A stretch of DNA of 64,000 bases from Tetragonia tetragonoides (lineage: Eukaryota; Streptophyta; Magnoliopsida; Caryophyllales; Aizoaceae). The notes under the pieces were generated by a model. It was not told the origin of the DNA, did no database searches, and worked only from the letters and a program-made list of their open reading frames with translations. Shown one piece after another: positions 11,827 through 23,490 of this stretch; positions within the stretch are counted from its first letter, which is position 1, and each line of letters begins with the position of its first letter. The stretch is taken from positions 17,633,501-17,697,500 of the forward strand of contig CM076144.1 in the NCBI GenBank assembly GCA_038025085.1. Direction: 5' to 3'. The position numbers and the translations under genes are program-made.

Positions 11827-12560
11827 TTTGAGTAATTTTCTCAACCAATCCACACACCGGCAACAGTTGCTGGATCCAGAGCTTTCACTACCCAGCCTTA
11901 CTGATTGAATATCAATAATAATTTGAAGATGAAATGAGGAGCAAAAAAACAAAAGCAAAACCCTAATTCAGAATATAAATTTGTTGAGAGTTGGTAGTAT
12001 TTCTGAAATGGGAATTTGTTGTGAGAGATTGTAATGTTGGAAAAGTCTTTTATAGATTTTTTTTAAAAAAATTTCTTTTTTTGTTGTCAAATATGATGAT
12101 CAACAAAAGGAGTGTCTTTTGTTTCTCCCTGTTGGGCTGTTTCTCTGTGTTTGTAAATGGGAAATGAAAGTGGGTTTCAATGAGTGCAGTTTATCAGGAA
12201 CTGGAACATTGTTGATGTGTTCGGAATAACTAATGTCCATAAGACTCGTGATATTTGATAATGTCAAGGTAAATGTTTTTTAAATTTTTGAGGGCGAATT
12301 TTTGAGGGCGAATTTAGTCAAGGTCAATGGAAAGAATAGTTATATTGTTTGTAAAAATATACTTACTTGCCTTGTCCAAATAAATATTCTTTGTCAATGT
12401 CATACATTTATTCTCTATATTGCACAACCCCAATACCAAAGAAAATTTGTTGTATAGGGTGTATTTCATTTATGGGTTTGTGTATTTGTGATATGGGAAT
12501 AACAACAAGAGGCATATTTTCACATGTAGAGATGAACGGGGACAAACCTTAAAACGGAAA
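11827..12560 (-). promoter_or_regulatory. PRT6 5' UTR and upstream region
   Basis: This is the sequence upstream of the PRT6 start codon on the minus strand. It is AT-rich, with T runs at 12056-12085. No other gene is recognised between here and the transposon-derived sequence to the right, so the promoter should lie here. I cannot place a TATA box or start site with confidence. A 16-bp direct repeat TTTTTGAGGGCGAATT occurs at about 12285 and 12300. Confidence 0.45.
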
Positions 12561-12561
12561 A

Positions 12562-15500
12562 ATGAAGCCTCCCCCGAAACCGAAGCCCCCTGACCCTAGC
12601 CCCAACCCTAGACCCCCGTTCTCGCCGTCAATTTCGATCTCCGACCACCTCTGCCACTTTTTCCGACCATCCCGACAACTACAAAATGCATTCTCTCTCA
12701 CCTGCTGTCATGATTTGTCTCATATGCTCCGATCACCAAACGAAATTTATCAATTATCCTTATTTTCTGAAAAGGGGATTTTTAGAAATCCCAATTGCAA
12801 AGCCCACAAATGGGCAATTAAGCTCCTGATTCTGAATGGCCTAATCTCTACCCATATTTGCTATTGGAAAAAGTCTCGCATCCTTGCTCCCTATTACTGG
12901 AATTGGCATGTGAAGGAGTTATATTCAAGTGGCTTGCATCATTTTGTCAGAGTAATTCTTGACTTTCCAAGTGAATTTAGATTGCCCAAAAGTTGTGGAG
13001 TTGATTTCTATAATTGCTGGAGAAGTTCTTTTGCAAAGCAAAAGGGGGCACAAGCTTTGGCCTTTCATGCCTGCTCATGACATAACGATAAAGAGTCATG
13101 TTGGATGGAGTATCATTTCTGAAGGTTATTTGAGAACAACCGCTTGATTATGTTCTGATGGCCTTCCACTCTTTTTTATCGAGCAAGCCTGTAAGTTTCA
13201 TGAAATTTAGAACTTATGGCAACTGTATTGTTGATTGCTATGATGCCCCTATTGCGTGTTGTTATCACTTTGTTGATCTATCCAGTATCGAGAGAGGGAA
13301 GGCTCATATATTATTTGGGGGTCTCTCTTGGGTTGTTGTTTTTGTCTCCAATCGAGCCTTAGGTAGAATTACCCTAAACACCTATCCTTTTCATACCATC
13401 CTCCATTCCCCTTCACAGAGTCTTTCCCAATCACCTGTCCTTGGTCGCTCTTATGGAGTGTACTGATTTTATTATGATATTGTCCATGCTTGGCTTGCTA
13501 ACTTGAGTTGCCTAATTTTCTTTCTCATATTGCATCAGAGTTGGTTGAAATCAACTCAAAGTACTTGTAACCCTTCAGGGTCTACTTACTGCATTTTTTT
13601 ATTGTTGGCTCTCGTTTTGTTGGATGGGACACCATCTGGTAATAATGATCATAATAATCCTGTAATTTACAATTCTACCATGGTGCGGAAGTACCTCTGG
13701 ATACAGACATGTTGGTTGACTAATTTTTGTGTACATGCTAATTATTTGGCTGCTACTCATAATTGTCTTGTTCAAACTATCCTTGTACCTATAGCTCTAA
13801 TGAATTTTCTATGGAAAAGTCGTAGACTTATCTTGGGCGATGTCACTCTTGTATTGTGTTTCTCTGGTTCTTGGTGCATCTTGCTGGCTGCTGATATGCA
13901 TGATGTTCTAAGTATGAGCTTTTTTGCTGCCCATGATTTTTTTGGGTGCTAGAATGGTAGCCTGCACATGATCTTTAAAGATTATTTTAGTGAACTTTGG
14001 TTAGTCGCTAGTTTTACTAGCTACTGGAGAACAAGTGAATGTGATTTTTGGGCTCATGACCTTGCATTTTTTCCTGCTGTCACCTTCATCTTCTTTGTGA
14101 TGAAGTACTCTTTTTTGTCAAGTGATGATAGTGATGTTATAGAGGTTCCCTATGCTGGAAGAGGTAATCATAGAATAAATCTATCATCTTGCCCCCTTTC
14201 TCTTGGTTTTGAACCAATTAATTTCCCCTTGCTTGCTTCTGGCCCGATGATGTTAATGAAACTTTCTTGTTTTTATTTTATGTGGCTCACTTTTAGTCTG
14301 CTGAGGACTAATCTTTACAGTTTGAGTCCTTTGTCTCTTCTTTTAATGATCAAATGGTGTCCTTACGGATCTAGAAGGCATTTGGCTTCAACATTTCACT
14401 CTTTTTTAGTTACTAGTTGGAGCTTAGAGGGACAAGTTACTCTTTTTTCCAGTAAGTGTCTCACTATTCTTAGTGGGTGTCAGATTTGTTTGTACCTCTA
14501 TAATCCTTGTTTGGTTGGTGATATAGTTAGGATCTGGCTTGTCTATTTGACCAACCTCCATTCCTTTTGCATACTCCACTACTATCATGTGTTTGCAACT
14601 CTCAGGTATTGTAGTTCAGTTCCTCTTGCCTACTTTAAGACTTCATTATTGCATCTATGCATGAAGAAATGTTTCTCATTTACAAAGTCCTTGCTCAATA
14701 ATAGCAGGATGCATTACAGTGGCACTGTGACTAGTTTCTTCTCCATCCAAGGTTTCAAAACAATAATTCTCCTTAAGTAGAGATTATACATGGATGGAGG
14801 TAAAACTTGCTCTAATGAATTGTGGAGTCCTGTAACATTCTCATTGCCCCTGTATTGGGTTTCACTTTGGAATCGTGATGTTTCTGGGCATTGTGTTACT
14901 ACCTTTTCAAGCAAATTGAAAGGTTGTTCAAACCAGTATGCACAAGTTTCTTTAGTTATTGGAAGAACTATATTTTTCCAAAGGTGGTTATTTCTTATGC
15001 AGACTATACTCAATGAGTTACCTTTTGCTACTGACCATAGTCCTTTTGCTCGTGGATTTTTGACTGAAGGATGCTATCTAGGAATTTGTCTCAGCTCAGA
15101 CTCGTTGCCTAATTAGAAAGGAACTTCATATCTCTACCAATATTTGTTGCTCATAAAGTTGCATCCTTCATAAAATTTCCTTCAAAGAACAACGCACTAT
15201 GCCTTTTTGTTTTGTAATCCTAAGAGCAAGACTATAGAAATTTTCAGATTGCCAGAGTATTTATTGTACTTATATATTCTTAAGATCGACCCTAGTAATT
15301 TCCTTTTACTAAGTTGGTGCGTTACTGAAGTGAATTTCGGGTGGTGGACTTACTATTCCCAATTAAGACTTCCTTTGCGTATGGTTATTAAGGTTGTTGT
15401 TTTATGGACCTCCCATGATCATATGTCAGAATCACCCCCTCCCCTAAGTATTAGTTTTGTTCTTGTTGGCTTGAATTTTTCCCTAAATCTTAAGTACAAC

Positions 15501-15595
15501 ACTCCCTTTAACTCCCTTTGTAACTACACATCTGTTCAAAAACATTTTTTGTTGCAAAAATCCCTACTCCTCATTGATTTTTTAAGAAGATACTT
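12562..15595 (+). other. Uncharacterised T-rich stretch 5' of a LINE ORF2
   Basis: It starts with a 172-codon frame (12562-13080) whose first 25 residues are Pro-rich (MKPPPKPKPPDP and onward), as in some plant LINE ORF1 N-termini. It then runs through long plus-strand open frames (13503-13952, 13968-14780, 15207-15689) of very hydrophobic, Phe/Leu/Ser-rich composition that follow from the T-rich DNA. I recognise no DUF4283 or zinc knuckle. It could be the 5' region and ORF1 of the LINE that follows, or an unrelated insertion. No function is assigned. Confidence 0.3.
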
Positions 15596-16282
15596 TGTTG
15601 GAACATTCAAGGAGCTAAAAAGGCTCAAGCTAGCGGAGAGCTACAATTTCTTAGGAGAACTACTAATCCGGATATTATGTTTGTTTTAGAACCATGATTA
15701 GTCCTACTAATTCTAACCGACTAATTCGCACAACAGGTTATGATTTTTCTGACTTCGTAGACCCAGTTAACCACTCTGGTGGAATTTGGGTTTTTATGGA
15801 ACAACCCCAACATTGATGCAAAAATAGTAATGAAACATAACAGATTTATTTCATTAGAAATCCATGACCACAAAACGAATAAAGTGTCAACCATTACGGG
15901 AGTCTATGCACCAGCACGAGAAAATGAAAAAGATGCTTTTTGGCATGAACTTAGGCAACTCAATAGCATTGTCCTCTCTCCTTGGTGTCTAATAGGCGAT
16001 CTAAATGAGCTTAGTTCACGCAATGACAAGTCCGGTGGATCTCAACCTTCATCGACACGTTTTTCCATGCTCAATTCTTTTTGCACTCATCTTAACCTTG
16101 AGACGTTAAACTTTGAAGGTAGTCCGTTCACATGGAAAAGGAAAATAAATGGAAATATAGTTTTAGAACGGCTTGATAGAGCTCTCGTTCGAAATGACTG
16201 GGCTTGCCTATATCCTAACATTATAGTCCATCATGGGCAGTTCACTTGTTCAGGCCATGTCCCTATTTGCCTGGATACTTAA
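15596..16282 (+). pseudogene. LINE ORF2 apurinic-like endonuclease domain
   Basis: It opens with ILCWNIQGAKKAQ, the usual start of plant ORF2, then MFVLET with the catalytic Glu, GGIWV, GVYAPA, WCLIGDLNEL (the GDFN motif), SPFTW and RLDRALV. The terminal SDH motif has become SGH (CSGHVPI). A one-base insertion near 15792 shifts the frame between GGIWV and WNNPN. EN normally nicks the target DNA to prime reverse transcription; the mutated His-motif Asp and the frameshift disable it. Confidence 0.8.
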
Positions 16283-16399
16283 CCACTATCATTACTAAAA
16301 AGGTCGGCCCTTAATTCTGATTCCAAGCCTTATGGACCACTAATAAGGATTCACTTCGTGGGAAGACAGATATTGCAGGATCCAAAATGTTTAAAATAG

Positions 16400-17860
16400 C
16401 TAAAAAATTAAGACTTATTAAAGGATAATTTAAAACTTGGAGTAAGAAACACTTCGGAAATAATCACGCTAAACTCTTTGAGAATTATGAAAAACTTAAG
16501 TATGAAGAGCAGGCAATATTGGCCAACCCGAACAATAGAAACCACTAGCTCATGTTTTACAATAGATTACAATTTCAGCGTGAAAAACTGCTTCTTTTTT
16601 ATCAGAAGTATTGGAGTAAAATGTTAAAGAAAAAATGGTTAGTTGACGGAGACATAAATTCTTCATATTTTCAAAGAGTCCATAATGCTAAAAAGAAGCG
16701 TCGTAACATTTTTCGAATAAGAGATAATTCCGGGGCTTGACTTGAAGATCCTGGTCTTATCAAAATTCATATTAGTAACAAATTTCGTAGACGACTCACT
16801 TCGGAAGTAAGTAATAGGCCACCCCCTTCCTTGCCTGACATTTGTCAACGCATTTCTACAGATGATAATGACAGCTTAACGACACCATTCACCAATGAGG
16901 AAATTAAGACTGCCGTATTTCAGATTAATCCGCACAAATCTCCAGAACCAGATGGTTTTGGTGCTTGATTTTTCAATATTTTGGGGGTTTGTTTAGCTCT
17001 GAGGTGTGCGAGGCAGTTAAAACCTTCTTTCATCACAGAAAAATGCTCAAGGAAATTAATCATACCTTTATAGCTCTTACCCCTAAAATGACAGAACCTA
17101 TCACAACTAATCACTTGCGACCAATTAGTCTTTGTAACACGTTGGTTAAAATTATCTCTAAACTACTAGTTAACCGAGTTACACCTCTACTTGATAAACT
17201 CGTTAGTCCCTTTCAGGGAGCCTTTATTCCTGGTAGATCTATCCATGATAACATTCTTCTGGTCCATGAAGTCATGAATACTTTCAAGAATTCTAAATCG
17301 AAAAATGGATGGATGGCTCTTAAGTTAGATATGGAAAAAGCGTACGACAGATTGGAATGGGATTTTTCTTTTCCAATGCCTTAATAAACTTTGATTTCAT
17401 AACACGTGGATTGAATGGGTACGACAATGTGTTACAACTGTTTCATACTCGGTGTTAGTCAATGATGAAGCACAAACTCCGTTTGCCCTATCTAGGGGTT
17501 TACCACAAGGAGACCTCTTATCTCCCTATCTGTTCATCCTATGTATGGATGTTCTTATAAGCAGAATACTCAAAAAAGCTAGTGAACGCAAATCTGGTAC
17601 TAGAATAAAAATTGATAATCATGCGCCGCAGATTCCATGCTTAATGTTTGCAGATGATAGCCTACTTGTGTGTAGACCCACTAGAGAAGCATGCTCGACT
17701 ATCAAATCCCTTTTAGACCAATTTTGCAAAGAGTCAGGACAATTGATTAATTATCATAAATCAGCCATAGTCTTCTCTAAGAATGTTTCTGAAACTATGA
17801 AGCAAATGGTCGCGTTGCACTTTAGTATACCACAATAAAATAATCTAGGTAAATATCTTG
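16400..17860 (+). pseudogene. LINE ORF2 reverse transcriptase domain
   Basis: Motifs in order are PISLCNTLVKIISKLLVNRV, FIPGRSIHDNILL, LKLDMEKAYDRLEWDF (catalytic Asp), LPQGDLLSPYLF and FADDSLLV (the catalytic FADD at about 17647), then YHKSAIVFSKN. Stop codons and frameshifts occur at about 16738, 16967, 17384 and 17838. The thumb region continues in broken frames towards 18130. Confidence 0.85.
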
Positions 17861-18129
17861 GATGTCCCCCTTTTCAAAGGTAAAATTGACCATAATGCAT
17901 TTTCGGATCTGTTGTCAAAAGCTATAAACAAAATGAACTCTTAGACAACTAATTCCCTCTCGAAAGCAGGTCGAACAGTTTTGATCCAAGCTAACCTCGA
18001 GTCTATTATCCCTTCGCATACCATGCAATGTTTTCAGTTGCCTTCTAAAATTTGAAATGAGCTTGACAAAATCAATAGAGATTTTTTTTGGAAGCGAGGT
18101 ACTGATGTCAAAGGTATCCCTATGATAGC

Positions 18130-19257
18130 ATGGGATTCCATTTGCCACCGAAAACGGCTGGAGGGCTGGGGCTGCGTAAAACAGCAGCTACGAATAAAGC
18201 GTTCATATGCAAACTAGCTTGGAAAATTTTATCAGAATCAAACGACATATGGGTGAAGACAGCCAAAGCTAAGTACATGAAAGATAACAGTTTCTTTGAT
18301 TGTAAACCTAAGGCTTCACACTCTTGGGCTTGGAGAAACATCGTTAATTATCGTACGACCCTCCAAAAAGGTCTCAGATGGAAGCTAGGTAATGGAGACA
18401 ACATCAACTTCTGGTTTTATAGGTGGTGCCATCATAAGCCGATTGCTGAATTACTTGGCATTGATAGAAATTCAATTACTGATCCTGATGGTAAGGTTGG
18501 TAACTTTATTACAATGGATAAGAAATGGGATATACGAGCGCTTAAGTGACTCTTACGGTCCTCTTTAGTTGACCAAGTTATTGGAATCACTATCCCATTC
18601 CATGACATTGAAGATGAATTATGTTGGGGCCTTACAGGGGATGGTGTTTTTTCGACTAAGACGACCACTTGGTTGGCCCATGATCTAGACATTGAAAGAA
18701 AAGAAAGTTGAGCCTTTAAATGGATTTAAAAACTGAACATAAATCCTAAGATTAAAATTTTTCTTTGGCAAGTCATGAAAAATGCTCTCCCATTGCGTTC
18801 TACTTTACGGCATAAAGGATTACAAATTCCAGCGGAATGTCCCATTTGTAACACTAGTGAAGAAACCATTGATCACCTTTTCGTACACTGCCCCTATGCC
18901 TCTCAAGTATCGCATAAAGCAATGGAAGATGGATGGATAGAAATAGATGAACCCACCATAAACCTGGGTACATGGCTCCACTTGGCGAGAACTAACCTAC
19001 AGTTAGAAAATGACACTCTTTGTAAATGTGTATACCTTATTTGGAGCCACTGGAGGAAAAGAAAGGAGAAAGTCTTTAATGCTAACAACTCCAACCCGAC
19101 GAAGACCTTCTTCCGTGCAGCTAACTTTTACGAGGAATGGAAAACACGCATGACATTAGATACCTTCGATGACCTTAACTCTTTACACTCTAGGGCTCCA
19201 GCTAGCAGATGTAGGGAAATGGTGAGTTGGACATTCCCCCCCACTCAATTATGTTAA
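18130..19257 (+). pseudogene. LINE ORF2 zf-RVT (zinc-binding) region
   Basis: The frame 18130-18549 has the PPKTAGGLGLRK block and the W-rich linker found after the RT thumb. The frame 18775-19257 holds LPLRSTLRHKGLQ and the zinc motif CPICNTSEETIDHLFVHC, followed by IWSHWRKRKEKVF. This is the standard zf-RVT module of plant LINE ORF2. Frames are broken at about 18548 and 18711. Confidence 0.85.
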
Positions 19258-19733
19258 AATCAACTTCGATGGATCAAGGAAAAATGGCAATACCGCTGCT
19301 GGATTCCTTATTAGAGACCCGCTTGGGAAGCTTCTATTTGCAGGTGCCGATAATTTGGGACGCACATCGATTCTTGTAGCCGAAGCTACAACTATGCGGA
19401 ATGGAATTAAAGTAGCTATTGATAAAGGTTTTAAACATATCCAAGTTGAAGGGGACAATCTCATTGTCATCCAGGCTATGCGCGGCGAGAGAGATTGCCA
19501 CCCGATGGACCATCCGTAACATCATCATTGACGCTAGGCGATACCTCGCTACCTGTAAACCTGTCATCGTCAATCACACATTTCAAGAAGGCAATAAAGC
19601 AGCAGATTGGTTTGCAAATTTTGGACACAAAATCAGGGAAGAAACTAGATTTGATCATTCTCCTTCCCTAGAACTTGACCAAATTCTTTTAGCCGATAGA
19701 CTTGGAGCTACCCTCGAGAGGAGGCGCTCCTAG
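19249..19733 (+). pseudogene. LINE-encoded RNase H domain
   Basis: Two overlapping frames together show the four acidic positions of RNase H1: NFDGS, VAEATT, VEGDNL and KAADWF. A frameshift near 19490 separates the first three from the last. The domain degrades the RNA strand of the hybrid during element copying. Its location after zf-RVT is that of the RNase H-bearing plant L1 clade. Confidence 0.8.
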
Positions 19734-19789
19734 CTCCACACAACTTTTCTTACCTTTATAAAAAATATATAAAAAAAAATAGAGATGAC

Positions 19790-20305
19790 CAGGGGCGAAG
19801 CCAAGGCTTTTATGACTAGGGGGCTGAAGTTTACATTAAAAACAATTGAGTAGAGTTATTTAATGTTAAAAAAAATCTTTACTACTGAATATTTCATGTT
19901 TTTTCATCGAAACAAAACCATCAATAATAGTGTCCAAAATATCATTGAAATACGATGATGAAAAAAAATAGTAGTTAAAAACACACTTTTGGTTTCGAAT
20001 AATAAATAATAGGCTTAACTGAAAATCCAAATATGCTAATTAGTGTATGCAAAGCAATGTACATAATAAATCCATCCATCATACAAGAGTTTTAAAAGAA
20101 AAACAAAGCTTACACTTTTTCCCTATTATAAGTATAACTTTTTTAGAGTGAATAAGTGAAAAATAATAGTAATTGGATTAATATTACAAATAATGGTTTT
20201 GAATTGTAAATATCCCCAAAGAAAAGAAATCCAAATTCAAAGGTCAAAAAATGAAAACAAGAAAAAAAGAGGCGCTGGAGCGGGATTCAAACACATGGAG
20301 TTTTC
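19790..20305 (+). mobile_element. Possible truncated hAT-like element
   Basis: Directly after the LINE tail comes CAGGGGCGAAGCCAAGGC, resembling the CAGGGGCGGAGCC termini of many plant hAT-type non-autonomous elements (from memory). The interior is AT-rich and non-coding. No matching inverted end is present, because the Ty3/gypsy LTR at 20306 cuts it off, so the call is weak. Confidence 0.3.
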
Positions 20306-21763
20306 CCTGGGAGAGCGTGGATGTTCGGGTTTCGTGAATCTTTGAGTGTGAATGCACGTGAAGATTTTTCTTTCGCACTAAGGACATGATTAAGATTGTC
20401 TGAAGTCGGCACCAAATTTAAGGAAATTTGGAACCCTTGGAATCAAGTCGATAGTCTAGAAAGACGTCAATTCAATTCCTGTGCACCCCAATCCCTATTC
20501 AGGAAATTGACTTCCTAAATGAGTTCGGGGGCATGAGCACGAGGTAGGAAGGTGTTAGGCACCCAACTCACCCGTTGACAACAAGAGCCTTTACTAATCG
20601 ATTCAGTGCAATTATTAATGCTACAGTTCCAAACAAGGTTCAATTTGTCCCAATTCCTAGTTTTAACTAATGGATTGAACAAACATTGTTATTGTGACCA
20701 CTTTTAACAATTTATCAAGTTACATCATTTTATTGCTAGTAAACGATAAATATGCTAAAACCTGCGAGTTAGAAGGCAAACAAGTAATTCATCCACCAAT
20801 TCACAAACAAAGCATAATTTAATCATAAGAAGCAATAAATAGCAAAATACCCATTCATTCATCCATTAATTAGGCTTAATACAAGCCCTTTTGCTCAAAA
20901 CGCGCCATACATGTATATATCACATAAAAAAAATTTGTTAGTAATAACAAGCAATATAAAATTTATTGAAAACCCTCAGGTTGGATTACCTGGATGCTCA
21001 CAATGAACTTATTAGGTTTTATTGCTTGAATTCTTGCTCTTGATGAAGTATGGAGGTTTATTTTGTGGTGCTAAGGCTAAGGAGTAGAATCAGAATTTCT
21101 GGTTTAATATGAGAGAGAATGTCTAAACTCTAAAATTCCCAACCTGAGAGCGAAACTGCCAACCAAAAGACCAACCTCTTCAACTGAACCCTAAGGTTTG
21201 TTTATATAGAAGAGGGGGAGCTGCCAGGGTTTGGCACGGAAATCGAATGGGCCTCGAATTTGTCGTCCACGAGAAAAGGTCCAGGCGGCCATGAAACTAG
21301 GCCGAACGGCTGAGCCGACAGGACAAGCGGTCAAGCCGCTTGGCCTAGCGGCATAACCGCTTGTCCTAGCGGTCACTGCTTGAACTCAAGCGTGACCGCT
21401 TGGACCTTGAGCGGCCTAGCTGCATAGGCGCCCGACGTGATTTTCACACGGGGGAGGCTTTTCCGAGGGGGTCCACGCGGGATTGACTGAGTTCCCTTGT
21501 TTGACCAAGGGTTGACTCATGGGTTTGGGTTCCCTTTCGGGCCCTTAGGTTCAAAGAGGCCTATCTCTCAATTTTGGACTCCAATTGAATTGAGTCCAAC
21601 TGGTTTGGATCACCTGTTCAAAAGGCTTCCACTGGTTAAATCAAATGAACTGGGCTAATCATCAGAAGCATTTATTCTCGCAACCCAAGTTCGAGCAAAA
21701 TCCAATCCTTTCATCATCCGATTTTATGGGGACTTATCATAGACACAATTTTTGGTGTCTACA
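20306..21763 (-). repeat. LTR (left, about 50 bp missing at its outer end)
   Basis: It aligns along its length with the LTR at 36383-37890. The inner end is GGTGTCTACA at 21754-21763 (TGTAGACACC on the minus strand). Homology begins at CCTGGGAGAGCG at about 20306, so the terminal TGTAGGCTACC is absent. A TATA box TCTATATAAA lies on the minus strand at 21210-21201. A CGG-N5-CCG array is at 21298-21430, in the U3 part. Confidence 0.9.
21298..21430. promoter_or_regulatory. 21-bp palindrome array in the left LTR, upstream of its TATA box
   Basis: Consecutive units such as AGCGGTCAAGCCGCTTGGCCT, minus its last base, and AGCGGCATAACCGCTTGTCC repeat every 21 bp. The core is an inverted CGG-N5-CCG. 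On the minus (element) strand the array ends about 88 bp before the TATA box. Its sites are rich in CG dinucleotides. Confidence 0.85.
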
Positions 21764-21779
21764 GAAGCCCCTACTTTGG
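21764..21779 (-). promoter_or_regulatory. Polypurine tract-like site next to the 3' LTR
   Basis: The minus strand reads CCAAAGTAGGGGCTTC directly before TGTAGACACC. The same motif with TTT precedes the LTR at 42670. Position and purine bias fit the plus-strand primer of an LTR element, although the tract is short and interrupted. Confidence 0.55.
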
Positions 21780-21879
21780 CCGAGCTCGAATAGAGCGAAG
21801 GTCAAAGTATTCCTGTGCCAATACCTGCAACAAGACAGGCAAACTGAATGAGGTGACAATCAGTTAGAGATAAACAATC

Positions 21880-22770
21880 ATTTTTTGAATAAAGTAGTAA
21901 TTTTCCCGGTTTATTTGACCGAGAGTTTGACCCTATACTGTAGGTCACACAATAAATGTCCTTCGACCATTAGTCGAACGGAGAGACCTTGTGCTGTAGG
22001 TCACACAATATATTTCGTAAGATAAATGATGAAAAATCCTTCGATTTTTAGTCGAAGGGCTACCCTGTGCTGTAGGTCAAACAATAAACGTCCTTCAATT
22101 TTCAGTCGAAGGGGAACCATGTGCTGTAGGTTACACAATAGAAGTATTTCGTTAGAAATAAGAATAATGATAAAAATCCTTCAACTTTTAGTCGAAGGGT
22201 GACCTTGTGCTTTAGGTCAGACAATAAACGTCATTCGATTTTCAGTCGAAGGGGAACCCTCTGCTGTAGGTTACACAATAAAAGTACTTCGTTAGAAATA
22301 AGAATAACGATAAAAATCCTTCGATTTTTAGTCGAAGGGAGACCCTGTACTGTAGGTTAGACAATAAACGTCCTTCGATTTTCAGTCGAAGGGGAACCCT
22401 GTGCTGTAGATTACACAATAAAAGTATTTCGTTAGAAATAAGAATAATGATAAAAATCCTTCGATTTTTAGTCAAAGGGTGACCCTGTGCTGTTGGTCAG
22501 ACAATAAACGTCCTTCGATTTTCGATCGGAAGGGGAACCCTGTGCTGTAGGTTACACAATAAAAGTATTTCGTTAAAAATAATAATAATGATAAAAATCC
22601 TTCGATTTTTAGTCGAAGGGTGACCCTGTGCTGTAGGTCAGACAATAAACGTCCTTCGATTTTCAGTCGGAGGGGAACCCTGTGCTGTAGGTCAGACAAT
22701 AAACGTCCTTTGATATTTAGTCGAAGGGGAACCCTGTGCTTTAGGTTACACAATAAAGGTATTTAGAAAT
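21880..22770. repeat. 140-bp tandem repeats in the element 3' non-coding region
   Basis: Units begin with GATAAAAATCCTTCGA at 22169, 22309, 22449 and 22590, spaced 140-141 bp; less regular units precede and follow. Each unit has two related halves, each with a CTTCGA-N-TCGAAG inverted repeat and a CCTGTGCTGTAGGT block. Tandem repeats at this place are known for Tat/Ogre 3' regions. The matching array of another copy is at 41690-42560. Confidence 0.92.
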
Positions 22771-22998
22771 AAGATGGGTAGTAAATGTTATTGTAAAGGT
22801 AATAAATGTTGATCAGAGCTTAGGTCGGATGCGAGCCCATGCCATTAGGCCGAGTATAAATGTACAAACCTGTGGGTTTAAAGTAGTCCTTCTTTCATAA
22901 ACGGACTTTGGCGCGCAAATAACTGCTATGGACCTCACATGGGGCCCACTGATTTTGAACCAACGGCCCTTAAAATGCCATAAGAGAGAGAGTGAGTC

Positions 22999-23201
22999 AG
23001 GCGGTCAAAGCGCCACGTCAAGCGGTTGAACCGCTAGTTGGAGCGGCCAAACCGCTTGCTGGAGCGGCTATGCTGCTTGGTGGAGCGGTTGAACCACTCC
23101 CCCTAACGGTCAAGCCGTTTGGACTAGCGGCCAAGCCGCGTGGCATGCCGTTCAGCCGCCAGCTAGGCGGTCTGACCGTCCACCTAGGAATTTTGACCGG
23201 C
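22999..23201. promoter_or_regulatory. 21-bp palindrome array upstream of the PMD gene
   Basis: About nine units with the core CGG-N5-CCG, for example AGCGGTTGAACCGCT and AGCGGCCAAACCGCT, follow one another at about 21-bp spacing. The array ends about 23 bp before a TATA-like CATAAAAAGG (23224-23233). The start codon is at 23491. The motif is the same as in the LTR and before the DUF7745-like gene. Confidence 0.88.
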
Positions 23202-23490
23202 TGCTATGTTTTCAGCGTGTGTGCATAAAAAGGAAAGGGGGGAGGCCGAAATGGGTCTTCTTCCATTTTGTGCCTTCCTCTCTCTTTCTCCTCCATTTTT
23301 CTTGAAGCTTTCAGCATCCATCAAAGCCCCTAGCCCCAAATCTTGAGGTTTTCTTGCTCAAATTCTTAGTAGAACTTTATTTTGTTAGTTGTTCTTTTGT
23401 TTTTGTATGTCAAAACTCAAAGTTGTGTGAATTTGTGAGTTTTGTGAGTTTCACTGAAATTTCCAAAAACTCCATTTTTGCTCTTCATCC

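Larger units (their letters stand above)
15596..19780 (+). mobile_element. Decayed L1-type LINE with RNase H (ORF2 region)
   Basis: Endonuclease, reverse transcriptase, zf-RVT and RNase H domains follow in the usual order of plant L1 elements that carry a C-terminal RNase H. An A-rich tail (about 19758-19780) follows the last stop. ORF2 has many frameshifts and stops, so the copy is inactive. The 5' boundary is not clear because the upstream T-rich region is unassigned, and no target duplication was found. Confidence 0.85.

Noticed and set aside
13968..14780. A membrane protein gene
   Set aside because: Hydrophobicity follows from T-rich DNA; there is no signal peptide pattern, splice context or recognised family.
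22999..23201. CRISPR-like array of short palindromic repeats
   Set aside because: Repeats are contiguous at 21 bp with 6-bp joints, no spacers of 25-40 bp and no cas genes; the host is a plant.
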